NCBI RefSeq assembly: GCF_016865365.1
Contig: NZ_AP024469.1
Location: 1,665,001-1,729,000, forward strand
DNA: 64,000 nt
Direction of reading: 5' to 3'
Source of the DNA: Geobacter sp. SVR
Lineage (GTDB): Bacteria; Desulfobacterota; Desulfuromonadia; Geobacterales; Pseudopelobacteraceae
The translations under genes and the position numbers were made by a program. The notes beneath the pieces are model-generated. The model ran no database searches. It was not told the origin of the DNA and saw only the letters and a list, made by a program, of their open reading frames with translations. Positions 27,035-35,700 of this stretch are shown here, in pieces; positions within the stretch are counted from its first letter, which is position 1; every line of letters begins with the position of its first letter.

Positions 27035-28378
27035 ATGGGAAAAACGGCTGTGTGCCGCCTGATTGTCATGCTGGGCGTGTGGGGATTGCTCGCTTTTCCG
27101 GCGGGCGCTGCGGAAACGGGCAAAAAAAAGCAGAACTCCAGGGATGGCTCGTTCTCATTGACCGCTACCGTTGGCGGCTACCTGTTTGCCGGATCGGAAA
27201 ACCTCCGGGCAACCCCGCTGTACGGGGTCAAGCTGGGCTATGACATGCAAGGGCGCTCCATTGCCGACAGTCTCGGCATCGAGGTTTCCTACAGCTATCT
27301 TTCGACCTCTTCGACAAAATCTTCCGACGACACCCGGGGCCATCTCGTCCGTCTTGACGTCACCTACCCGTTTACCCCGGGAGCGCGCCTGGTTCCCTTC
27401 ATCGCTGTCGGGGGCGGGGCCCTCGACCTGATCACCGCTTCCCGTTCCAACGTTGATCCGTTGCTGAATTACGGCGGCGGCCTGAAGTACCTGATTGAGG
27501 ACTACCTGGCCGTGAGGGGTGATGTGCGTCAGCTGCTGGTCTATCATGAGTCCCATTTTCGGAACAACTTCGAATTCGTTGCCGGGTTGACCTACTATTT
27601 CGGCAAGGAGCGCAAGAAAAAAGCAGTCACGCCGCCGCCCCCCCCAAAGCCGGACAAGGGGGCCGGTTCAGGGAAGGTTTCGGGGACCGGGGGAGCGTCT
27701 GCAGTGCCGGTCTGGCCGACAGAGGGCAGCCTGCCTGAAAAGCTCGAAAAAGCCGGAGTAGTTGGGATAGGCGTGCTCTATCCCCCTGCTGACAAAATCC
27801 CGCCACCGCCGGCTCCCCCTCTTGCCCCCCCCGCGCCGGCTGCTCCGGCAATCCCGGCCGATCCGTCTGCCGGGGGTGACGGCAGCGCTGCGGCCAAGAT
27901 GTCGGAACAGGCTGCGACCGGAGGAAGCACGGATGCCGCGGCACCGGGCACTGTCGCAGAAGGGCCCGGCGGGGGCGCTCCGTCATCCGCCCCGGAGACG
28001 GCCTCTGCCGCACCCGTTGCGCCGCCGCCGGAGCGGCCGATCGAGCAGCGGGTTTCGAAAGTGACGGAGATCGATTTCGACAAGGGCAGCAGCTTCATAA
28101 AGCCGGAGTACTACCGGGATCTGATCGATCTCTCGCTCTACCTCAAGGCATACCCGGATGCCTTCCTGACCATCGAAGGACAGGGAGATCTCCCCGACAG
28201 CCGGGAAGCGGAAGAAGGGCTCTCCCGGGAGCGGGCCGACAGCGTCAGGCAGAAGCTGCTTCTGTTCGGCATCGAGCCGGAGCGGCTCATCATCAGGGAG
28301 GGCAAGGCCAGGCATCAGAGCAGGCAGGGCAAGCACCGGGCCATCATTACCATCGACCCGTTCGATGGTCAGCAGTGA
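27035..28378 (+). CDS. OmpA-like outer-membrane protein with proline-rich linker
   Basis: 447 residues: signal peptide, an eight-strand-like barrel (residues 40-190, ending FVAGLTYYFGKE), a long Pro/Ala/Gly linker (about 200-340), then an OmpA-type C-terminal domain (EIDFDKGSSFIKPEYYRDL, LTIEGQGD, SRERADSVRQKLLLFGIEPERL). The C-terminal domain should bind peptidoglycan, though the usual NxxLSxxRA motif is altered to EGLSRERA. It is flanked on the same strand by two NrfJ-domain genes, 45 and 60 bp away, so the three probably form one operon. Confidence 0.82.
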   Translation: MGKTAVCRLIVMLGVWGLLAFPAGAAETGKKKQNSRDGSFSLTATVGGYLFAGSENLRATPLYGVKLGYDMQGRSIADSLGIEVSYSYLSTSSTKSSDDTRGHLVRLDVTYPFTPGARLVPFIAVGGGALDLITASRSNVDPLLNYGGGLKYLIEDYLAVRGDVRQLLVYHESHFRNNFEFVAGLTYYFGKERKKKAVTPPPPPKPDKGAGSGKVSGTGGASAVPVWPTEGSLPEKLEKAGVVGIGVLYPPADKIPPPPAPPLAPPAPAAPAIPADPSAGGDGSAAAKMSEQAATGGSTDAAAPGTVAEGPGGGAPSSAPETASAAPVAPPPERPIEQRVSKVTEIDFDKGSSFIKPEYYRDLIDLSLYLKAYPDAFLTIEGQGDLPDSREAEEGLSRERADSVRQKLLLFGIEPERLIIREGKARHQSRQGKHRAIITIDPFDGQQ

Positions 28379-28438
28379 ATGCGGACCCCCAGCGGAAGCG
28401 CTATGAATCACATCACACCACCAAAGGAGAGCTTCGCC

Positions 28439-29230
28439 ATGAAAAGAAGAGAGCTGTTGACCATCGGCGCCATAGCTGTCTGTATTGCCGCCGGAGAGGC
28501 TTTGGCAATCACCGAAGCGGACCTGCTCAGGGATCTGGCCGAGCCGGCTGCCGGGCCATCCGCGGCCGTCAAGGAAGTTCGGCCGCTCGAAGCAGCTTCC
28601 GGAGCGCCGGAGGCCAGTGCCGCCCGGCTGCCGGATGCGCCGCTTCTGGCGGGGAAGGTCGCGGAGACGATGGATGCCGGCGGATATACCTACATCCTGC
28701 TGGAAAAAGATGGCAGGAAAAAGTGGGTGGCCATCCCGGAGGCCAAGGTTGCAGTGGGGCAGGAGGTTCAGGTTGCGCCGGGGATGGAAATGGGGCGCTT
28801 TACGAGCAAGAGCCTGGGGCGCAGCTTTGACGATATCCTGTTCTCCGTGGGACTGGTTGCGGATACGGAGCAGAAAAAACCGGACGGACACATGCAGATG
28901 CCTCCGGGCCATCCCGGCGGAGAGGTCCAGGCCATGCCCAAGGGGATGTCCGCCATGCTGGCGGCCGGCGGCGGAGCACAGGATGCTGCGGCACTTGCCG
29001 GTAAGGTGGTGGAAACCATGGATGGCGGCGGCTATACCTATCTCTGCCTTGAAAAGGAGGGGGGTAAAACCTGGGCTGCGGTGCCGCCTATGAAAGTCGC
29101 GGTCGGCGATGTGATTGAACTGCAGCCGGGCAATGTCATGACCAATTTCACCAGCAAGAGCCTGAACCGTACCTTCGAGCGCGTCGTGTTCTCGGCCGGC
29201 CCTGCCCCTAAAAAGCAGGAGCAACGCTGA
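28439..29230 (+). CDS. Exported protein with two NrfJ-like domains
   Basis: 263 residues from the ATG at 28439 (MKRRELLTIGAIAVCIAAGEALA, signal peptide; AAAGGAGAG upstream). Domain one: GKVAETMDAGGYTYILLEKD to FTSKSLGRSFDDILF. Domain two: GKVVETMDGGGYTYLCLEKE to FTSKSLNRTFERVVF. Domain two is closer to the single domain of the protein at 26465-26989. Between them is a Met/Gly/Pro-rich linker. The domain arrangement suggests internal duplication. Function unknown. Confidence 0.82.
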   Translation: MKRRELLTIGAIAVCIAAGEALAITEADLLRDLAEPAAGPSAAVKEVRPLEAASGAPEASAARLPDAPLLAGKVAETMDAGGYTYILLEKDGRKKWVAIPEAKVAVGQEVQVAPGMEMGRFTSKSLGRSFDDILFSVGLVADTEQKKPDGHMQMPPGHPGGEVQAMPKGMSAMLAAGGGAQDAAALAGKVVETMDGGGYTYLCLEKEGGKTWAAVPPMKVAVGDVIELQPGNVMTNFTSKSLNRTFERVVFSAGPAPKKQEQR

Positions 29231-29272
29231 CGGGGGCAGTGCTTCCCGGAATAACAGGGAAGGCATATCTAA

Positions 29273-29314
29273 AGGGGCTTGGGGAATCGATTTCGATCCC
29301 TCAAGCCCCTTTTT
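29273..29314 (+). terminator. Terminator after the NrfJ/OmpA operon
   Basis: Long inverted repeat aggggcttg...caagcccct with a T run, 43 bases past the stop of the double-NrfJ gene. The central tcgatttcgat part is itself near-palindromic. Confidence 0.85.
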
Positions 29315-29329
29315 CAGAAACTCCGGCAG

Positions 29330-29374
29330 CTGAATCCGTGAATCCTTCCAGCCTTCACTCGCTACCCATGCCTT
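29330..29374. repeat. Partial copy (left end) of the 173-bp repeat
   Basis: Matches the first 45 bases of the element at 10991-11163 (ctgaatccgtg, then ccttccagccttcactcgct), then similarity stops. The rest of the gap to 29792 shows no gene or clear signal apart from AAGGAGG before the next start. Confidence 0.7.
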
Positions 29375-29792
29375 GTACGATACCAGAGACTTATGTTGTA
29401 AAGCTGTTTACTCCAGGACGCTGAAGTAATAGGGAGAGGTGAATCTGTCACATGCCTGTGGTTTTGAACCTGTAGTAGAGATGAGATCCCTTTCCCATGC
29501 GCTTTGTTCAAAGTTTGGAAAATTCTATTCTTAATGGCCTTTATCTTTACTGTCTTATTCGGCTGACTCACCAAGAGACTGAAAACAGCAGACATCCGAA
29601 CAGGTTTCGTTGAAGCAGATTTTCAATTTCTAAAGGACGGCTTCAGCGTGGGCATCCTAAATCATGTTCAGAGAGAGGAGGTGAGCCCAGATAAGAAAAA
29701 GTGCAAAATCCCCTGCACATCCGCATTGTAAGCAAGCTTCCCGGCAATGAAAGTCCAAACATTTTCTGAATCCAACCAAGGAGGGAATAAGA

Positions 29793-31967
29793 ATGATCCG
29801 TTTAGCTTCTCTCGGAATTCTGCAGTACCTTTTGAGGATAACGTTGATTATCTGTGCAACAGTGGGGTTGAGTGGAACGGGACGTGCCGTATGGGCATTA
29901 TCGGTTCAGTGGACAGAACAGGCAGATTTTGAAACCAATGCTGTAACCACCGGTACGCCAACCACTCGCGTAAATATCGATACAGCGACAACTCCTGGTG
30001 ACATCAAGATCGGTGTCACAAAAGACTTTGTCACCACCGCGACCATTACGTATGGTACCTCGCATAACAAGATCTATACCACTGGAGTTGATCGCACCTC
30101 TATTGCCGTCATCGATGCCGCAACGAATACAATGATCGGAATGATACCCCTTCAGGCGCGGCCGGCAGGCGTCATCTACAACTCTGCAGGCAACAAGCTG
30201 TACGTGGGACAGTACAACGAGAACAAGGTCTCAGTGATAGACCTCAACTCCGAGCCACCCGGCGTCTATACCCTCACAAGCCCCATCGTCGGCAACGGCG
30301 CCTATGCCGCAGCCTACAACCCGATAAACAACAAGGTCTACATCGCCAATACCGGCGATCAGACCGTTTCGATTCTTGATGGAGTTTCCGACTCTCTTCT
30401 CGCTACCGTGCCGGTAGCAGCAGGGGCCACGACCGCTTCCTTCGATTCCGCCACCGGAAAGATCTATCTGACGAGTATGGTTAATCAGTCAGTTACTATA
30501 CTAGATGGTGCCACGGATCAGGTGGTCAAAAACTTCGAAATCGACCCGGCACTGAACCTCCTTGGCGGGCAAGACCCCGGAAAGGTCGGGTTGCGGGTGT
30601 ATGCTCCGGCAAAAGGAATCACCGGAGCCGATGCCCTGCGTCTGTCATGGAATCACGACCCTCTCGGGCCACACCAGGACATCCAGTTCCAGGTTCGAAC
30701 GGCGCAGGATATCCAGTCCCTCGACAATGCCACGTATGTAGGGCCAGACGGTACGGCCAACAGTTGGTATGTCACCGTAGCAGGTGGCTCGGAGACGACC
30801 GTTGATCTCAATGTTCCCTATTCCCCTGCTGTGGAGATCCAGGGGAAGTTAATTTCCGATGGGTCCGGTACACCGGTACTGCATGAGGTGAGACTGGAAT
30901 TTATATTCTACGCCGACCTCGTTGTTTCCAACGTCAGCGGACCATCCTCCGCTGAGATAGGGGCCGTCGTGCCAGTGTCTGTGACCGTTGCAAATCAGGG
31001 GGAAGGGACTGCGGCTCCGTCCAAACTTGGATTGTTCCTTCATAACGAATCCACTGGTGCGTCCTACCTCCTTGGTGAGCAGGCAATAGGGGCACTTGCG
31101 TCAGGCGCAACCGCACCGGGTACCTTGCAGGTCACAATTCCATCGATCCCGCCCGGTAATTACGAGTTCAAAGCGTGCGCCGATTATCTAATGGAAGTGA
31201 TGGAAGGGCCCAATGAAAACAATAACTGTAGCACGAGTCCGATAACTATTCAGGGAACTGATTTAGTCGTTACAAGTGCATCAGGAACGGTAAGCGGTGG
31301 AGCCCTCACATATTCGATTACAGTAAAGAATCAAGGCAACCTAGCTACCAACAAGACTTTTTACGTTACAATCTATCTTTCTACTGACGACGTGATCACA
31401 ACATCTGACAGCCGCTTTAACGTAACTCCGGCCGTATACGGCTTGGCAGCAGGGGCAAGCAAGACGCTCACGGGGACAATAGTAATTCCTGTACGTCTAC
31501 CTGTGGGGCATTATTATATAGGTGCAATTGTGGACAGCAATCCATTACCCACCAGCAATAATCTGGTCAAAGAATCGGATGAAACAAATAATGCTTTGAG
31601 CAGCACAGCTACCCAATACATTTACAATGATTTGGTCGTTACATCAGTCGAAGGGACATTCGTTAACGGACAGTTACAATATTCGGCAACCATCAAAAAT
31701 AATGGCAATGGCTCAATGGCGGCGACAAATTACTCCTTTAAACTTTCTCAGGATCAAGTCATCGAAGAGGGAGATATTACGGTAAAGGCGGGGCAATACC
31801 TTGTTCTTGATGGCGGCGAAGAACACGTAATTTCCGGAACAACCCCCGTCTCTGGTTCGCTTCATGGCCCGTATTATATTGGAATTATTGTAAAACCATC
31901 GGATACGATTTATGAGGATAATCCGCTAAACAATACGCTTGTAGGCAATCAAGTTGTCATTCCCTAA
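29793..31967 (+). CDS. Secreted propeller plus CARDB-domain protein
   Basis: 724 residues with a Sec signal. The N-terminal half carries YVTN-like blades (SAGNKLYVGQYNENKVSVID, NPINNKVYIANTGDQTVSILD, FDSATGKIYLTS). The C-terminal half has three CARDB-type adhesion domains, each starting ADLVVSNV, TDLVVTSA or NDLVVTSV and containing NQGEG/NQGNL/NNGNG and DETNN/DNPLNN turns. It is probably surface-exposed and adhesive. AAGGAGG precedes the ATG. Base use is more AT-rich in the last third than in neighbouring genes. Confidence 0.8.
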   Translation: MIRLASLGILQYLLRITLIICATVGLSGTGRAVWALSVQWTEQADFETNAVTTGTPTTRVNIDTATTPGDIKIGVTKDFVTTATITYGTSHNKIYTTGVDRTSIAVIDAATNTMIGMIPLQARPAGVIYNSAGNKLYVGQYNENKVSVIDLNSEPPGVYTLTSPIVGNGAYAAAYNPINNKVYIANTGDQTVSILDGVSDSLLATVPVAAGATTASFDSATGKIYLTSMVNQSVTILDGATDQVVKNFEIDPALNLLGGQDPGKVGLRVYAPAKGITGADALRLSWNHDPLGPHQDIQFQVRTAQDIQSLDNATYVGPDGTANSWYVTVAGGSETTVDLNVPYSPAVEIQGKLISDGSGTPVLHEVRLEFIFYADLVVSNVSGPSSAEIGAVVPVSVTVANQGEGTAAPSKLGLFLHNESTGASYLLGEQAIGALASGATAPGTLQVTIPSIPPGNYEFKACADYLMEVMEGPNENNNCSTSPITIQGTDLVVTSASGTVSGGALTYSITVKNQGNLATNKTFYVTIYLSTDDVITTSDSRFNVTPAVYGLAAGASKTLTGTIVIPVRLPVGHYYIGAIVDSNPLPTSNNLVKESDETNNALSSTATQYIYNDLVVTSVEGTFVNGQLQYSATIKNNGNGSMAATNYSFKLSQDQVIEEGDITVKAGQYLVLDGGEEHVISGTTPVSGSLHGPYYIGIIVKPSDTIYEDNPLNNTLVGNQVVIP

Positions 31968-31981
31968 TTGACGGGAGCGGT

Positions 31982-32041
31982 GCGGCCAAAAGGCCGCCCC
32001 AGACCATTGGCAACCCCGTCTTCTCAGGCGGGGTTGTCAAT
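31982..32041 (+). terminator. Double hairpin terminator after the CARDB gene
   Basis: gcggcc/ggccgc at 31982-31997, then caacccc/ggggttg at 32011-32037 followed by a T run. Confidence 0.75.
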
Positions 32042-32118
32042 TTTATGCGTGTTGCAGTGTTCAAGGCTTGTTTCTTTGAACCTTGATATTATCGCCACCA
32101 GCTTCTTGGCACGGTCTT

Positions 32119-32390
32119 TTATAGAACTCCCATGGCTGCCAACTCTGCTGCAACAGCTTCAAAGCGCAACAAATCGTCCCAGGCATTGCTCAAAGCCTTG
32201 CTGATACCCCGCAGTCGCGCATATCGATGATCATGGAGTTGTTTGGAATCGACAAAGCTCCGCTCGACAGTTTCTTTTCGTCTCCGGTAGATCGCTTTAC
32301 CCTGTTCCGTATCGCGATGTTCGTTGATCCGGTCTTTATGGTTCTGCCAGATGTGGCGGATAAATATTCTGGTGGAATTGGGACGTGCCG
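32119..32390 (-). pseudogene. C-terminal remnant of an IS1182/IS5-like DDE transposase
   Basis: The minus-strand frame reads INEHRDTEQGKAIYRRRKET, then VERSFVDSKQLHDHRYARLR and a helix-rich end. This matches the C-terminal part of IS1182-type transposases (the Glu in VERSF is the catalytic E). The catalytic Asp residues and the N-terminal two thirds are missing. The fragment is bordered on one side by pieces of the 173-bp repeat, marking a hot spot for insertion and decay. Confidence 0.75.
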
Positions 32391-32403
32391 CTAAAAAATG
32401 GAA

Positions 32404-32463
32404 CCGGCGACGATCAAGCCCCGGCATGACGCTCGCTCCGGCTTCTATGCTTCACGGATTCAG
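32404..32463. repeat. Partial copy (right end) of the 173-bp repeat
   Basis: Matches the last 60 bases of the element (ccggcgacgatc to cacggattcag). It lies 25 bp from the full copy starting at 32489. Confidence 0.7.
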
Positions 32464-32488
32464 GCTGTGTAGCAGAACTCACCGATAG

Positions 32489-32662
32489 CTGAATCCGCAA
32501 AGCCTTCCAGCCTGCACTCACTATCCATGCCTCTTGCTCGTACATTTCCGCATGATAAGCATTTCTTTGCCGGTGGGGCAATGCTGCCGGGATGAAACTG
32601 AGCCGGCGACGATCGAGCCCTGGCATGACGCTCACTCCGGCTTCCATGCTTCACGGATTCAG
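32489..32662. repeat. 173-bp interspersed repeat, full copy B
   Basis: 174 bases beginning ctgaatccgcaaagcc and ending gcttcacggattcag. It is collinear with copy A at 10991-11163 over its whole length with scattered changes. Another degenerate left end follows at 32687-32707. Confidence 0.75.
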
Positions 32663-32757
32663 GCCGTATGACAGAACTTCCGATAGCCGAACCCGTGAAG
32701 CCTTTCACCCCGTCTCCGCTCACAAAGCCTCCTGTCCCATGAGCCTCCATTCCTGTT

Positions 32758-35700
32758 TCAGATCGTCAGAAGCATGGAAGTCTTATAGGTGCTGTCGTCA
32801 TAGTCGGTCCTGGTTGCCTTCACCCGGAAGGTGTAGGTGCCTGGAGCCAGGCCGGTAATGGTGGTGCTGGTGGAACGGCCGCCGTAAGCCGGGGTCCACT
32901 CGCCACCGTTCAGGCTGTACTCCAGGATGTAGGTCACGCCGCTGACAGTGCTGTTGCCCCAGCTTATGAAAATGCTGCCCGGGCCGTTGGCGGCCGGAGC
33001 GGAAATGGAGTCCGGCATTCCGCAGGCAAGCGCTACCGTGCAACTGCCGGAGACCGTGCTGGCGCTGTCCGCAAAAGCCGGTTTGGTTGCCCTGACCCGG
33101 AACACATAGGAGCCGCTGACCGGGACGGTGATGGTGGCGCTGGTGGATGGCCCGCTGTAGGCCCGGGTCCAGGCGCCGCCATCGGCGCTGTACTCGATAA
33201 CATAGGTTGCGCCGCTGACAGTGCTGTTGCCCCAGTTCAGGTAGATGCTGCCGGTGCTGTTGGCGGCGGGGGCATTGATGGAATCGGGCGTGCCGCAGAC
33301 CAGTGCTACCGCACAGGTGCCGGAGAGGGTGTTGCCGCTGTCCGCAAAGGCGGCCTTGGTTGCCCGCACCCGAAACACATAGGAGCCGCTGGCCAGGGCG
33401 GCGATGGTGGCGCTGGTGGACGGTCCGCTGTAGGCCTGGGTCCAGGCGCCGCCATCGGCGCTGTATTCAACGATGTAGGTGGCGCCGCTGACGGTACTGT
33501 TGCCCCAGCTCAGGTAGATGTTGCCGGTGCTGTTGGCAACAGGAGCGCTGATGGAGGCCGGGGCGCCGCAGACCAGCGTGACCGCGCAGGAACCGGAGGT
33601 GGTAAAGGCGCTGTCCGGGAAGCCGGCCTTGGTGGCCTTGACCCGGAACGTATAGGTTCCGTTGATCGGCACCGCAATGGTAGCACTGGTGGATGGCCCG
33701 CTGTAGGCCGGTGTCCAGGCGCCGCCGTCTGCACTGTATTCCACGACGTAGGTGACGCCGCTGACGGTGCTGTTGCCCCAGCTTACGAAGATGCTGCCGC
33801 TGCTGTTGGCAGCGGGAGCGCTGATGGAGGCGGGTGCGCCGCAAACCAGCGTCACTGTGCAACTGCCGGAGCTGGTATAGCTGCTGTCGGGAAAGCCGGC
33901 TTTGATTGCCTTGACCCGGAAGAGATAGATTCCGTCGGCAGGGGCATTGAATACGGTGCTGATGGATGTGCCGCTGTAGGCCGGGAGCCAGGCTCCGCCA
34001 TTCGTGCTGTACTCCAGAATGTAGGTGACGCCGCTGATGGTGCTGCTGCCCCAGTTCACGGTGATGCTGCCGGTGCTGTTGACGGCGGGCACGCTGATGG
34101 AATCGGGAGCGCCGCACAGCAGCGTTACCACGCAATTTCCGGAGACCTTGGCGGCGCTGTCGGCATAGCCGGCCTTGGATGCCCTGACCCGGAACAGATA
34201 AGTTCCGTTGGTGAGCCCGTTAATGATGGCGTTGGTGGCCGGCCCGGTGTAGGCCGGGCTCCAGGCGCCGCCGTCCATGCTGTACTCGAGCAGATAGGTG
34301 GCGCCGCTGACGTCGCTGCTGCCCCAGCTTACGTTGATACTGCCGGTGCTGTTAGCGGCAGGTACGGTAATGGTGGCCGAGGGGCCGCAGGCGAGCGTCA
34401 CCGCACAGGGGCCGGATGTCGTGTAGGCGCTGTCGGGGAAGTCCGCCTTGGTCGCCTTGACCCGGAAGGTATAGGTGCCGTTGGCAAGGCCGGCGATGCT
34501 GGTGCCGGTGGCGGTTCCGCTGTAGGCCTGAATCCAGGTGCTGCCGTCGCTGCTGTACTCGAGCGTGTAACCCGCCCCGGAAAGAGTGCTGCCGGACCAG
34601 GTTACGGCGACGGTTCCGGTGTTGTTTGCGGAGGGTACGTTGAGGGAGGCGGGAGCGCCGCAGACCAGCGTTACCGCACAACTGCCGGAGACCCTGGCGG
34701 CGCTGTCGGCATACCCTTCCTTGACCGCCTTGACCCGGAAGGTGTAGGTCCCGTTGCCCGGCACCGTAATAGTGGTGCTGTTGGTTGTCCCGCTGTAGGC
34801 CGAGGTCCAGTTGGCGCCGTCCGTGCTGTAGTCGAGGATATAGGTAACGCCGCCGATAGTGCTGCTGCTCCAGGTTATGGCGATGCTGCCGGTGGTGTTG
34901 GTGGCCGAAACCGAGATGGTGGCCGGTGTGCCGCACGTCAGGGTGACCAGGCAGGTTTCGGAAGTCTTGGCAGGACTGTCGGCATACCCTGATTTGGTGG
35001 CCTTGACCCGGAAGGTGTAGGCGCCGTTGGCGAGTCCGCCGATGGTAGTGCTGTTGACTGTGCCGCTGTAGGCCTGGATCCAGGTTGCACCGTCGGTGCT
35101 GTACTCGAGAATGTAGGTAACGCCGCTGACGTTGCTGCTGCTCCAGTTTATGCCGATATTGCCGGTGCTGCTGGTTGCCGGAACGGTGATGGTGGCCGAG
35201 GCGCCGCAGGCGAGCGATACCACGCAATTCCCCGAAACCTTGATCGCACTGTCGGCATACCCTGCCTTGGTGGCCTTGACCCGGAAGGTATAGGTGCCGT
35301 TGGCGAGTCCGCTGACGGTGGTGCTGTTGAGCGTGCCGCTGTAAGCCTGAGTCCAGGTTGAGCCGTCGGTGCTGTACTCAAGGATGTAGGTAACGCCGCT
35401 GACGTTGCTGCTGCTCCAGTTTATGGCGACATTCCCGGTACTGTTGGCGGCCGGCACGGTGATCGTAGCCGAGGCGCCGCAGACCAGGGTTACCGCACAG
35501 GCAGCCGAGGTCTTGGCAGTGCTGTCGGCATATCCCGCCTTGGTGGCCTTGACCCGGAAGATATATGCCCCATCGGTGGAAACGGTAACAGCGGTACTGG
35601 TTGCCGTTCCGTTGTAAGCCTGGGTCCAGGCGCCGCCATTCAGGCTGTACTCCAGGATATAGACTGCTCCACCGGTACTGCTGGCACCCCAACTGGCAGT

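Noticed and set aside
32103-32125. Plus-strand TGGCACG motif as a sigma-54 promoter
   Set aside because: It lacks TTGC at the -12 spacing and lies at the edge of the transposase remnant.
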